64,000 bases of DNA from Thermotogota bacterium (GTDB taxonomy: Bacteria; Thermotogota; Thermotogae; Thermotogales; Thermotogaceae): NCBI GenBank assembly GCA_030550515.1, contig JAUQPE010000024.1, positions 19,710 to 83,709 on the forward strand, read 5' to 3'. Position 1 is the first letter of the stretch; each line of letters opens with the position of its first letter. The notes under the pieces are model-generated. The model saw nothing but the letters and a program-made list of their open reading frames with translations. It searched no databases and was not told the DNA's origin. A program made the translations under genes and the position numbers. Positions 29,705-38,104 of this stretch are shown here, piece by piece.

Positions 29705-31018
29705 GTGAAGATGGCTTTCAGAGGAGGTATACATCCACCGCAACTGAAGGAGTTCACAAAGGACAAACCGATAGAAACGATGCCGCTGCCCAACAAGGTT
29801 TTCGTCTTCTTGGCGAACCACGCTGGTAACCCCTCCAAGTTGATCGTCTCGCCCGGGGACGAGGTGAAGACGGGGCAGATCATAGGTGTGCCGGACGGCT
29901 ACATCTCCTCTTACGTGCACTCCCCCCTCACTGGAAGGGTGGTCGAAGTGAAGAAAATCTTTCACCCTGTGCTTGGGAGACCCATGGATGCGGTTGTGAT
30001 AGAGAGAATTTCGGAAGATCAAGATCAGTGGATGAGGCTCGATACGAGTGGGGACTTTGAAAGGATGACCAGGGAGGAGATTCTGGATTTGGTGAGAAGG
30101 GCTGGTGTGGTGGGACTCGGTGGAGCGATGTTCCCCACACACGTGAAGCTTTCACCTCCTCCGGAAAAAAAGGTGGACACACTGATAATAAACGGCGCCG
30201 AATGTGAATCGGTACTCACCATAGATCACCGTTTGATGCTCGAGCGTGCCGAGGAGATCCTTCTTGGAATCTTAATCATGATGAAGGTTCTCAAAGTTGA
30301 GAAGGCTATGCTGGGAATAGAAGACAACAAGAGAGATGCTTACGAACACTTGAAGAGAGTGTTCAAGGGCTACCCTGTGGAGTTGAAACTTTTGAAGACT
30401 AAGTACCCGCAAGGAGCTGAAAAACAACTCATCTACACGCTCACCGGAAGGAGAGTCCCCCGTGGAGGTCTTCCAATGGATGTAGGGGTGATCGTCCAAA
30501 ACGTCGGAACGTGTGTGGCGGTGAAAGAAGCAGTAATCGATGGGAAACCTTTGGTAGAGAGAGGTCTCACGGTGAGTGGCGACGGTGTAAGGGAACCGAA
30601 GAATCTGATGGTTAGGATAGGAACTCCCGTTTCAGAAGTCCTAGAATACTGCGGTGGGATAGATGAGAAAACCGAAAAAGTGTTGTTGGGAGGACCTATG
30701 ACAGGGATCTCGATCACGGATCTGAGCATACCCATCTTGAAGGGGACGTCTGGTATCACTGCCCTTCTTCCTAGGGAAACGGGGGTGCAGAAACCGTGCA
30801 TCAGGTGCAGCAGGTGTGTGATCGCTTGCCCCATGAATCTCCAGCCTTACCTTCTGTACCTCCTCGCGACGAAGAGGAGGTACGACGACGCTGTGAATGA
30901 AGGGTTGATGGATTGTATCGAGTGTGGTTCCTGCTCTTACGTCTGTCCTTCCAAGATAGAGCACGTCAGGCACATAAAACTTGCCAAGAACGTCTACAGG
31001 GCCACGAGGAGGGGTTGA
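29705..31018 (+). CDS. rnfC: Rnf complex subunit RnfC
   Basis: Peripheral NADH-side subunit of the ion-translocating ferredoxin:NAD oxidoreductase; 437 residues. It contains the NuoF-like NADH/FMN region (RAGVVGLGGAMFPTHVK, INGAECESVLTIDHRLM) and two [4Fe-4S] motifs at the C-terminus, CIRCSRCVIACP and CIECGSCSYVCP. GTG 29705 is preceded by GGGAGGTG; an ATG two codons later is possible. First of six rnf genes in the order C-D-G-E-A-B. In T. maritima the complex is Na+-dependent. Confidence 0.95.
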   Translation: MKMAFRGGIHPPQLKEFTKDKPIETMPLPNKVFVFLANHAGNPSKLIVSPGDEVKTGQIIGVPDGYISSYVHSPLTGRVVEVKKIFHPVLGRPMDAVVIERISEDQDQWMRLDTSGDFERMTREEILDLVRRAGVVGLGGAMFPTHVKLSPPPEKKVDTLIINGAECESVLTIDHRLMLERAEEILLGILIMMKVLKVEKAMLGIEDNKRDAYEHLKRVFKGYPVELKLLKTKYPQGAEKQLIYTLTGRRVPRGGLPMDVGVIVQNVGTCVAVKEAVIDGKPLVERGLTVSGDGVREPKNLMVRIGTPVSEVLEYCGGIDEKTEKVLLGGPMTGISITDLSIPILKGTSGITALLPRETGVQKPCIRCSRCVIACPMNLQPYLLYLLATKRRYDDAVNEGLMDCIECGSCSYVCPSKIEHVRHIKLAKNVYRATRRG

Positions 31019-31020
31019 GG

Positions 31021-31977
31021 ATGAAACTTGTCAGTGCGTATCCACCACACCTTCGCGACACGGACGACGTTCGGAAAGTCATGTACGACGTTTTGATAGC
31101 CTTGACACCGGTGGTGATAGGCGCTGCGTACTTTTTCGGTTGGTATGCCCTTCTTTTGTGTGTGCTCGGAACGGTCCTCGGCGAACTCTTCGACTTCTTC
31201 GTGATGAGGTTTCTGAGAAAATCAAAAGATTTCGTTCCTGACGGAAGCGGGGCGGTCACCGGTTTGCTGCTCGCTTTAAACGTGAGCACTAGGCTTCCCA
31301 TTTGGGCCTTCGTGATCGGTTTGGTCTTCGCTTTAGGAGTAGGAAAGCACGTGTTCGGCGGCCTTGGACAGAACATATTCAACCCTGCGCTCACAGGGAG
31401 GGTTTTCCTGCTCATCTCCTTCCCCACCTACATGACGGAGTGGGTAGACCCCCTGTCCGGTTTTTGGAAGTCTCCTTGGGACGCGACAACTGCCGCTACT
31501 CCTCTCGCGCTCTTCAAAGAGAAAGGTATCGTAACTTCTTACTGGGACTTGTTCATAGGAAACGTGAGGGGATCGATAGGAGAAACGAGCGCCTTGCTGT
31601 TGATCGTTGGGTTTCTGTACCTAGTCGTCAGAAAGAGGATCAAGCTCCTCATCCCAATATCCTATCTGGGGACAGTCTTTCTACTCTCGGCTGTCTTCTA
31701 CTCGGTCAATCCGAAGTACGGAGATCCCACATTCCACCTTCTGAGTGGCGGATTGATGTTGGGAGCACTTTTCATGGCAACCGACATGGTCACAAGCCCC
31801 ATTACACCCCTGGGTCAGGCGATATTTGGCTTTGGATGCGGTTTCCTCACGCTCATAATAAGGCTGTTTGGATCCTATCCTGAGGGTGTATCCTTTTCCA
31901 TCCTGTTCATGAACGCGCTGGTCCCCTTGATAGACAGGGTGACCAAACCACGCATCTTCGGGGAGGTAGGCAGATGA
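31021..31977 (+). CDS. rnfD: Rnf complex subunit RnfD
   Basis: Integral membrane flavoprotein of the Rnf complex, related to NqrB; 318 residues with about nine membrane segments. The covalent FMN threonine is expected in WDATTAATPLALF, which stands where other RnfD proteins have SGATPL. ATG 31021 is two bases after the rnfC stop and follows GAGGAGGGG; the longer open frame to 30913 shadows rnfC. Confidence 0.94.
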   Translation: MKLVSAYPPHLRDTDDVRKVMYDVLIALTPVVIGAAYFFGWYALLLCVLGTVLGELFDFFVMRFLRKSKDFVPDGSGAVTGLLLALNVSTRLPIWAFVIGLVFALGVGKHVFGGLGQNIFNPALTGRVFLLISFPTYMTEWVDPLSGFWKSPWDATTAATPLALFKEKGIVTSYWDLFIGNVRGSIGETSALLLIVGFLYLVVRKRIKLLIPISYLGTVFLLSAVFYSVNPKYGDPTFHLLSGGLMLGALFMATDMVTSPITPLGQAIFGFGCGFLTLIIRLFGSYPEGVSFSILFMNALVPLIDRVTKPRIFGEVGR

Positions 31978-32660
31978 TGAAAAAGGAAATGTTGAAAACC
32001 GGTTTGACGTTGATGGTGTTCACCGTAGTGGCAGGTCTCGCGCTGAGCCTTGTGTACGTTGCAACCAAAGATAGGATCAAGAAATCGGAAATCTCGGCAA
32101 AGTTGGAAGCCATAAATCAAGTTTTGAGGGATCCAATCTCGGGAGCAATCATTGTTGATGAGAGAGAAGTGAACGAAATCGTTCGGAGAGAAGGCGTGGA
32201 GAGTCGAACACTGAAAGAGTACAAGGAAGGAACGGTGTTGGGACCTCTTTACACTTTTTTATCCAGGGACGGTAGAAAAGTGTACGTCCTATCGGCTCAA
32301 GCGCCTGGTTATGGAGGAAACGTGGTGACGATGGCGTGTTTCATCGAAAACGGAGAGGGATTAATGTTGAACGCCATTCGGGTGTTGGATTACTCCCAGG
32401 AAACCCCGGGATTGGGCGCGAAGATAGGTGAAACCACTGTTCAAGAGAGGTTTTCTTTGATTCCTCCCGAAGGGCTCGAACACGGCGTGAGGGTGGACAA
32501 AGATGCGGGCAGTCCGCAGGGAACGGTTGAGGAATTGAAGGCGAAGGGGATCGTCAAGGTGAGCGACGTGATGACCGGTGCAACTATCACCTCGAGGGCT
32601 GTGACCACCGCAATAAACCTCATGTACAAGTACCTGACCGAGGAGGTTTTGAGAAGATGA
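31974..32660 (+). CDS. rnfG: Rnf complex subunit RnfG
   Basis: Membrane-anchored flavoprotein of the Rnf complex, 228 residues. One N-terminal membrane helix (LTLMVFTVVAGLALSLVYVA) precedes an extracytoplasmic FMN-binding domain; the FMN attachment motif is DVMTGATITSRAV, with the second Thr of TGAT as the expected ester site. ATG 31974 overlaps the rnfD stop; ATG 31977 directly after it is equally possible. Confidence 0.94.
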   Translation: MMKKEMLKTGLTLMVFTVVAGLALSLVYVATKDRIKKSEISAKLEAINQVLRDPISGAIIVDEREVNEIVRREGVESRTLKEYKEGTVLGPLYTFLSRDGRKVYVLSAQAPGYGGNVVTMACFIENGEGLMLNAIRVLDYSQETPGLGAKIGETTVQERFSLIPPEGLEHGVRVDKDAGSPQGTVEELKAKGIVKVSDVMTGATITSRAVTTAINLMYKYLTEEVLRR

Positions 32661-33250
32661 GCCGAATGAAAGAACTGGTCAAGGGTTTTGTGAAAGAAAA
32701 CCCAACCTACGTCCAGGTACTCGGTATGTGCCCCACACTTGCCGTCACAACAAACGCGGTGAACGGCCTCGGTATGGGGCTTGCTACCACCTTCGTTTTG
32801 ACACTCTCCAACGTTGTCATCTCTTCCATCAGAAAGTTGGTGCCCGAAAAGATCAGGATACCGATTTTCATAGTGGTGATCGCCACCTTCGTCACGATCA
32901 TAGACTTGCTTATGCACGCCTATCTCTACGACCTGTGGAAGACTCTGGGACTCTACATACCGCTCATAGTCGTCAACTGTATAATAATGGGGAGAGCTGA
33001 AGCCTACGCGTCCAAGCACGGTGCGCTCGATTCTCTGATGGACGGGATCGGAATGGGCCTAGGATTCACGGGATCCCTCGTTCTTCTGGGAAGTATCAGA
33101 GAGCTCTTCGGCAACGGAACAATATTTGGGATAAAGGTGTGGTCCCTGAGGGTGTTCCTGGGGATACTACCACCTGGTGCTTACATCACCCTTGGTCTTC
33201 TTTCCGGACTCTTCGTCTTCGTCGGCAAAAAGAGAGGTGATAAGAAATGA
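32657..33250 (+). CDS. rnfE: Rnf complex subunit RnfE
   Basis: Membrane subunit of the Rnf complex related to NqrD and RnfA, 197 residues with six hydrophobic segments. The conserved [20 protein letters not shown] and [17 protein letters not shown] segments contain the cysteines that hold a membrane-embedded [2Fe-2S] cluster together with RnfA. Four-base overlaps with rnfG and rnfA. Confidence 0.94.
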   Translation: MSRMKELVKGFVKENPTYVQVLGMCPTLAVTTNAVNGLGMGLATTFVLTLSNVVISSIRKLVPEKIRIPIFIVVIATFVTIIDLLMHAYLYDLWKTLGLYIPLIVVNCIIMGRAEAYASKHGALDSLMDGIGMGLGFTGSLVLLGSIRELFGNGTIFGIKVWSLRVFLGILPPGAYITLGLLSGLFVFVGKKRGDKK

Positions 33251-33822
33251 AAGTTTTCCTTCTCTTCTTCGCCGCGATTTTCATAAACAACTTCATACTC
33301 GCTAGGTTCCTCGGGATATGTCCGTTTCTTGGAGTTTCGAAAAAGCTGGAAACCGCTCTAGGGATGGGACTTGCTGTCATATTCGTTATGACCGTTTCGT
33401 CGGCGATAGCGTGGACCCTAGACAGGCTCCTCATCAGTTTGGGATTGGATTTCCTGAGGACAATCGTTTTCATCGTGGTGATTGCCACGTTTGTTCAGTT
33501 CGTGGAGTTGTTCCTGAAGAAAACGAATCCCGGTTTGTACGAGGCGCTCGGTATATTCCTTCCTCTCATCACCACAAACTGCGCGATACTTGGCGTGGTG
33601 ATTCTGAACAGCATGATGAAACTCGGTTTCCTCGAAGCCGTTTTTCACGCACTGGGCTCGAGCCTGGGTTTCACCATGGCCCTCGTGATCTTTGCGGGTG
33701 TGAGGGAGAAACTTGAAATGTACGATCTACCGGAACCGTTCAGAGGGACCGCAGGGGCCCTCATCACAGCCGGACTTCTCTCCATGGCGTTCATGGGTTT
33801 CCAAGGAATGGTGAAGATCTGA
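33247..33822 (+). CDS. rnfA: Rnf complex subunit RnfA
   Basis: Membrane subunit related to NqrE, 191 residues with six membrane segments. [15 protein letters not shown] and [13 protein letters not shown] carry the cysteines expected to share the intramembrane cluster with RnfE. It overlaps rnfE by four bases and ends just before the ribosome binding site of rnfB. Confidence 0.94.
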   Translation: MKVFLLFFAAIFINNFILARFLGICPFLGVSKKLETALGMGLAVIFVMTVSSAIAWTLDRLLISLGLDFLRTIVFIVVIATFVQFVELFLKKTNPGLYEALGIFLPLITTNCAILGVVILNSMMKLGFLEAVFHALGSSLGFTMALVIFAGVREKLEMYDLPEPFRGTAGALITAGLLSMAFMGFQGMVKI

Positions 33823-33835
33823 GGAGGTGCTCTGT

Positions 33836-34120
33836 GTGGTAGTGGTTTACTCCGTTCTGCTCATGGGAGTTCTTGGGTTCAGCTTTGGGGTTTTTTTGGC
33901 GTACGCCGCTCAAAAGTTCAAGGTGGAAGAGGACAACAGGCTGAAGGAGATCTTAGGGATACTCCCAGGTATAAATTGCGGGGCGTGTGGTTTTCCAGGG
34001 TGCGAAGCCTACGCCAAAGCCATTTTGAGTGGGAAAGCTGACGTCAACCGGTGCCTTCCTGGAAGACCCCAAGGGGTACCCGAGAAGATAAAAAAAGTGC
34101 TCGAGGGTTCAAGCGGATGA
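33836..34120 (+). CDS. rnfB: Short RnfB with a single iron-sulfur domain
   Basis: Ferredoxin-side subunit of the Rnf complex, but only 94 residues; RnfB proteins usually run from about 180 to over 300 because several ferredoxin motifs follow. Here an N-terminal membrane helix (VYSVLLMGVLGFSFGVFLAYA) is followed by one four-cysteine domain, Cys48-x2-Cys51-x4-Cys56-x16-Cys73, then a short basic tail. GTG 33836 has GGAGGT seven bases upstream; a GTG at 33827 overlaps that site. dprA starts four bases before the stop, so the short length is not obviously a recent frameshift. Position as the sixth rnf gene supports the identity. Confidence 0.85.
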   Translation: MVVVYSVLLMGVLGFSFGVFLAYAAQKFKVEEDNRLKEILGILPGINCGACGFPGCEAYAKAILSGKADVNRCLPGRPQGVPEKIKKVLEGSSG

Positions 34121-35106
34121 CCCCTGTGGAGTTGGCGGTACTTTCCACTTACGGGCACTTTTCACGCGAAGAGATAGAGAGAGAACTTTCTTTGGAAGCG
34201 TTTTTGAGAAACGCCGACCCGAAGAAAGCGGAAAGGTTCTTGAAGATGGGGGGACTCGAGAAGATCGAAGAACAGGAAGAACTCTTGAAGAAGGCGGGAG
34301 CGAAGGCACTCTCATTCTGGGACGAAGGGTATCCAGAACTTTTGAGAAACGGTGTTCATCCCCCACTGGTTCTCTTCGTGATCGGAAACGCGAATCTTTT
34401 GAAAGAGCCTTCGATCTCCGTTGTGGGTACCAGGAAACCGACAAGTTATGGGGTGAAGGTCACCAGGGAGTTCGTCTCAGAACTCTCCAAGTACTTCGTC
34501 GTTGTCTCTGGGATGGCCTACGGAATAGACGCCGTCGCTCATGAGGTATCTTTGGAGAGCGGTGGAAAAACCGTGGCGGTATTGGGAACAGGTGTCGACG
34601 TGGTCTACCCGAAAACCAACGAGAAGCTGTACAGAAAGATCACCGAAAAGGGTTGTGTTGTGAGCGAGTTCCTGATGGGAACAGGTCCAAAGAAACATCA
34701 CTTCCCCGCGCGAAACAGGATCGTGGCGGGTCTCTCCGTGGCCACGCTAGTCATGGAGGCGCCAGAGAAAAGTGGCGCTCTGATAACGGCAAACTTTGCG
34801 GCGGACGCCGGAAGGGATGTTTTTGCCGTGCCCGGAGACGTGGACAGGATCACGAGTGAGGGGACGAACGGATTGATCAAGTCGGGTGCTTATCCTTTAA
34901 CTGATCCAAGAGATGTGCTCGAAAGGTACGGTTTGAGAGTAAGAAGGGAAGAACCTCAGCTTGAGGGGGAAGAGGAGGTAGTGCTGGAGGCCCTCAAGGA
35001 AGGGAAAAGTCTCGAAGAAGTGGCCGAAACCCTAGGGTGGGAAGTGCAGAGGGTCCTCTCGATCGTTTCGGCACTCGAATTGAAGGGCTTCGTGAGATTT
35101 TCATGA
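34117..35106 (+). CDS. dprA: DNA-processing protein DprA
   Basis: Single-strand DNA binding protein that loads RecA during natural transformation; 329 residues. The Rossmann core has SVVGTRKPTSYG, VVSGMAYGIDAVAH and FPARNRIVAGLS. The C-terminal 60 residues (EEEVVLEALKEGKSLEEVAE) form the winged-helix domain often found in DprA. ATG 34117 overlaps the rnfB stop. Natural competence has been reported in the genus; no other competence gene lies close unless the pilin-like protein upstream is one. Confidence 0.93.
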   Translation: MTPVELAVLSTYGHFSREEIERELSLEAFLRNADPKKAERFLKMGGLEKIEEQEELLKKAGAKALSFWDEGYPELLRNGVHPPLVLFVIGNANLLKEPSISVVGTRKPTSYGVKVTREFVSELSKYFVVVSGMAYGIDAVAHEVSLESGGKTVAVLGTGVDVVYPKTNEKLYRKITEKGCVVSEFLMGTGPKKHHFPARNRIVAGLSVATLVMEAPEKSGALITANFAADAGRDVFAVPGDVDRITSEGTNGLIKSGAYPLTDPRDVLERYGLRVRREEPQLEGEEEVVLEALKEGKSLEEVAETLGWEVQRVLSIVSALELKGFVRFS

Positions 35107-35128
35107 TAGAAGATGATGGGGTGAGAAC

Positions 35129-35380
35129 GTGCTCGTGTTGACGAGGAAGGTGGGCGAAAGTGTGATCATCGGAGACGAGATTGTCGTCACCATCCTGAAA
35201 GTGGAGGGCAATTCTGTTAAAATCGGGATAGAAGCACCAAAGAACGTCAAGATATTGAGGAAAGAACTCTACGAAGACGTGAAGAGAATCAATCTAGAAG
35301 CGTCAAAGGTATCGAAGGAGGATCTGAAGGAGGTCTGGAAGGATGATAAGGGTCACCCGAGAACTGGTACTTCACCTTGA
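35129..35380 (+). CDS. csrA: Carbon storage regulator CsrA
   Basis: RNA-binding translational regulator of 83 residues. The start [18 protein letters not shown] and the segment [20 protein letters not shown] are nearly consensus for CsrA, with Arg44-type RNA contacts in the KILRKE part. The C-terminal tail of about 25 residues is longer than in short CsrA proteins. Start GTG at 35129. The gatC gene begins inside it, 38 bases before its end. In other bacteria CsrA acts on flagellar and glycogen genes, both of which occur in this window. Confidence 0.94.
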   Translation: MLVLTRKVGESVIIGDEIVVTILKVEGNSVKIGIEAPKNVKILRKELYEDVKRINLEASKVSKEDLKEVWKDDKGHPRTGTSP

Positions 35381-35633
35381 AAACCTGGCGCGACTCGAAC
35401 TGAGCGAAGAAGAAAGGATTAGGTTGATGAGGGACTTCCAAGAGATACTGGATTACATGGAGCTCTTGAACGAGGTCGACGTACAAGGAGTGGAACCCAT
35501 GTACACACCGGTAGAGGATCCCGCTTCTCTGAGAACGAGCGAACCGAGGTTCTTCGATGGGCGTGAACTCATAAAGTCGAACTTCCCCGAAGAGGAGAAG
35601 GGGCACATAAGAGTCCCTGGAATACACCAGTGA
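35343..35633 (+). CDS. gatC: Asp/Glu-tRNA amidotransferase subunit C
   Basis: Small stabilising subunit of the GatCAB amidotransferase that makes Gln-tRNA or Asn-tRNA; 96 residues, the usual length. The motif [17 protein letters not shown], the [15 protein letters not shown] helix and the [13 protein letters not shown] segment match the family. gatA and gatB are not in the window. It overlaps csrA at the start and the YraN gene by four bases at the end. Confidence 0.93.
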   Translation: MIRVTRELVLHLENLARLELSEEERIRLMRDFQEILDYMELLNEVDVQGVEPMYTPVEDPASLRTSEPRFFDGRELIKSNFPEEEKGHIRVPGIHQ

Positions 35634-35953
35634 ACTGGAAGGAAGCGGAAGAGATCGCGTGTTCTTTCTTGAAAAAGAAAGGCTACAAGATCCTCCAGAG
35701 GAATTACAGAACGCGTTACGGAGAAATCGACGTGGTAGCTTTGTATAGGGGAACGCTCGTTTTCGTCGAAGTGAAAAGCGGTAGTTCGAGCGTGGATCCG
35801 CTCGATAGGATAGACTCGAGAAAAGTTCGAAGCATCGTGTTGAGCGCACTGTGTTACATGAAGGAGAAAGGTGAGACACGACCGGTGAGAGTGGACTTCG
35901 TGAGGGTTCTACCGAATTCGATAGAACACATCGAAGGTGTCTGGTTGGGGTGA
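35630..35953 (+). CDS. YraN family (UPF0102) endonuclease-like protein
   Basis: A 107-residue protein of the YraN family, which has a restriction-endonuclease-like fold resembling Holliday junction resolvases. The likely metal site is in [21 protein letters not shown] (Glu, Asp and the E-x-K), preceded by [12 protein letters not shown]. Cellular role unknown. GTG 35630 overlaps the gatC stop. Confidence 0.9.
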   Translation: MNWKEAEEIACSFLKKKGYKILQRNYRTRYGEIDVVALYRGTLVFVEVKSGSSSVDPLDRIDSRKVRSIVLSALCYMKEKGETRPVRVDFVRVLPNSIEHIEGVWLG

Positions 35954-35957
35954 GAAG

Positions 35958-36407
35958 GTGAAGGTAGTCGCGACGAACAAGAAAGCCTACACGGATTACG
36001 AGATACTCGAAACTTACGAGGCAGGCATCGTCTTGAAGGGAACAGAAGTGAAATCGCTCAGGGAAGGAAACGTTCACTTCAAAGACTCTTTCTGTAGGTT
36101 CAAGGATGGGGAGCTCTACCTCTTGAACCTCCACATCTCTCCCTACAGACACGGAAGCATCCACAACCACGATCCAGAAAGGCCGAGAAAACTCCTCCTC
36201 CACAAAAGGGAATTGAAGAGGTTGATAGGAAAGGTTCAAGAAGAGGGAGTCACCATCGTTCCTTTGAAGATTTACTTCAACGATCGAGGATTTGCGAAGG
36301 TGGAAATAGCGGTTGCGAGGGGTAAGAAGAAGTACGACAAGAGAGAAGCCATAAAGAAGCGCGAGCTGGAGAAAAAGCTGAGAGAGTACATGAAATACAC
36401 GCGCTGA
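35958..36407 (+). CDS. smpB: SsrA-binding protein SmpB
   Basis: tmRNA-binding protein needed for rescue of stalled ribosomes, 149 residues. [39 protein letters not shown] and [15 protein letters not shown] are classical, and the basic tail [13 protein letters not shown] is intact. GTG 35958 is chosen because GGGGTGAG precedes it and the protein then starts as in T. maritima. The tmRNA gene itself is not in the window. Confidence 0.96.
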   Translation: MKVVATNKKAYTDYEILETYEAGIVLKGTEVKSLREGNVHFKDSFCRFKDGELYLLNLHISPYRHGSIHNHDPERPRKLLLHKRELKRLIGKVQEEGVTIVPLKIYFNDRGFAKVEIAVARGKKKYDKREAIKKRELEKKLREYMKYTR

Positions 36408-36417
36408 GAGTGGAGTG

Positions 36418-36426
36418 TGGTATACT
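36418..36426 (+). promoter_or_regulatory. Extended -10 promoter for rpmB
   Basis: TGG-TATACT just after the smpB stop. Transcription should begin near 36433. With the terminator after rpmB this makes a short single-gene unit. Confidence 0.6.
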
Positions 36427-36467
36427 CAGGAGAGGATTCAAACAACACAATGGGAGGGAAGAGGATC

Positions 36468-36683
36468 ATGGCTAGAAGATGTGAAATATGCGGAAAAGAG
36501 ACCAGGTCAGGTAAAAACGTGAGTCACTCGAACAAGAGAACGAACAGAAAGTTCAAACCCAACATTCAAAACGTTAGAGTGGTACTCGAAGATGGTACCG
36601 TCAAGCGCATGAGAGTTTGTACCAAATGCCTGAAAGCTGGTAAAGTCAAGAAGTACGTCGGAAGGGTGGCAACGGAGGTGTGA
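36468..36683 (+). CDS. rpmB: 50S ribosomal protein L28
   Basis: Ribosomal protein L28, 71 residues from ATG 36468. [20 protein letters not shown] and [13 protein letters not shown] are family signatures. The two cysteine pairs (CEIC and CTKC) show the zinc-binding form. Upstream in-frame ATG and GTG codons are ignored because the protein begins at [10 protein letters not shown] in relatives. Confidence 0.96.
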   Translation: MARRCEICGKETRSGKNVSHSNKRTNRKFKPNIQNVRVVLEDGTVKRMRVCTKCLKAGKVKKYVGRVATEV

Positions 36684-36708
36684 TGCGGGCTCGTCCCGCG
36701 TCTTTTTT
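36683..36708 (+). terminator. Rho-independent terminator after rpmB
   Basis: GCGGG at 36685-36689 pairs with CCCGC at 36695-36699 around a five-base loop, followed by TCTTTTTT. The stem can be extended by weaker pairs on both sides. Confidence 0.85.
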
Positions 36709-37101
36709 ATGACAATTTTCAGGTTCAGGTTGCCTTTCTGGTACAAGCTCCTCTTTCTCTTCCTTTGGGTAGCGAGTTTCAATTTAACGCTTTACCTCTT
36801 TTCAAAACCCCTCCATCCTGTGATGAAATACCCTTTGCTCGTGGTGGATTTGCTCTTTGGTGTGTGGGTGGTTTCCCTGTTCAAGCTCGAAGTGGTTGTC
36901 GACACAGAAGAAGGTTTCGTGAAACTCGGGAGAAAAATCTTGAGGATAGAAGAAATCTTGGAAGTGCGGCCGCGTTGGTTTACAGTGACGATACTGACAA
37001 AGGATCAGAAAGTCTTGGTCTTCCTCCACTGCCTCGAGAACGTGGAGATCTTGAAGGAACTCGTTGAGAAGAAGGAGAGTGGAGAGGTTGAAACTGGGTG
37101 A
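36709..37101 (+). CDS. Small membrane protein, two helices plus soluble domain
   Basis: A 130-residue protein not recognised. Two membrane helices lie at about residues 13-31 and 42-60, followed by a beta-rich soluble domain (KLEVVVDTEEGFVKLGRKILRI) that looks like small PH-type domains of membrane proteins. The ATG at 36709 touches the end of the rpmB terminator and has no ribosome binding site; a TTG at 36730 is an alternative. The nuclease gene downstream overlaps its end. Confidence 0.65.
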   Translation: MTIFRFRLPFWYKLLFLFLWVASFNLTLYLFSKPLHPVMKYPLLVVDLLFGVWVVSLFKLEVVVDTEEGFVKLGRKILRIEEILEVRPRWFTVTILTKDQKVLVFLHCLENVEILKELVEKKESGEVETG

Positions 37102-38104
37102 TCTTCTCCCCAAAGACTTTTTCGAGAGAGGGGAACTGTTCGTCAAGGATCTCGAGAGGTATCTGAACGCCAACGTTGACCTCGTGGCCAAGGTGAGGAG
37201 CAAAAAGCTCCAGGAAACGAAGGACAGTAAAAAATTTCTGCTGATCACACTCGAAGATAGGACAGGGTCCGTGAGGGTGGTGGACTGGTACAACGCCGAA
37301 AAGAACGATTCCCGGATCAAGGAAGGCGATGTGGTGAGGGTGAGGGGGAGAGTTGTGTTCTTTGAAAACCGGTTGCAGATAAATCTGGAAGACGAAGAAG
37401 ACGCTTTGAAGATCCTCAAAGAGGACGAGTACGATTACACGAAGTTCGTCGCCCAAGCCAAAAAGGACGTGGAGATTTTGAGGAAGAAATTGATCAACTT
37501 GGTGGATCAAGTGAAAGATACTGATTACAAGAGACTCCTCAAGAGTTTTTTCGTGGACGACAACGTGTTCTTTGAAGAATTCTGCAAGGCCCCAGCCGGA
37601 ATGAGGGTTCATCACGCCTACATGGGAGGTCTTCTGGAACACAGTGTGACTGTGGCTGAGATATGCAGGGAAATTGTGAGATTCTACAACGTGAACAGAG
37701 ATCTGTTGATCGCAGGGGCTCTACTGCACGACGTGGGGAAAGTGAGAGAGTACACCATCACGAGCTCAGGGATAGAGGTGACAACCGAGGGAGAACTCAA
37801 AGGTCATATCGCCATAGGGGCGGAGATGGTGAGGGAAAGAGGAAAAAGCTTGAATCTTCCAGAAAAGAAGATCGTAGAACTTGAACACATCGTGCTCTCA
37901 CACCACGGAGAACTCGAATGGGGATCTCCCGTGGTACCAAAGACCCTGGAGGCCCTGATCGTTCACTACATAGAGAGTTTGGACTCAAAACTGGCGAGGT
38001 TTGCGGAAATGATGGAGACAGCGGAACCTGGAAAGAGTTGGTCCGAGTACGACAAGAACCTGGGAAGGAGGATCTTCCTGAGGGGCGGGGAAAGTTATGA
38101 GTGA
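37088..38104 (+). CDS. YhaM-like 3'-5' exoribonuclease (OB-fold plus HD domain)
   Basis: A 338-residue protein with an N-terminal OB-fold (FLLITLEDRTGSVRVVDWYN, VRVRGRVVFFENRLQINLE) and a C-terminal HD-type metal-dependent phosphohydrolase domain. HD motifs are HHAYMGGLLEHSV, GALLHDVGKVREY and LSHHGELEWGSP. This domain pair is that of YhaM/CBF1 exonucleases. TTG 37088 is preferred, ten bases after AAGGAG; TTG 37064 and GTG 37079 are alternatives. It overlaps topA by eight bases. Confidence 0.85.
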   Translation: MKLGDLLPKDFFERGELFVKDLERYLNANVDLVAKVRSKKLQETKDSKKFLLITLEDRTGSVRVVDWYNAEKNDSRIKEGDVVRVRGRVVFFENRLQINLEDEEDALKILKEDEYDYTKFVAQAKKDVEILRKKLINLVDQVKDTDYKRLLKSFFVDDNVFFEEFCKAPAGMRVHHAYMGGLLEHSVTVAEICREIVRFYNVNRDLLIAGALLHDVGKVREYTITSSGIEVTTEGELKGHIAIGAEMVRERGKSLNLPEKKIVELEHIVLSHHGELEWGSPVVPKTLEALIVHYIESLDSKLARFAEMMETAEPGKSWSEYDKNLGRRIFLRGGESYE

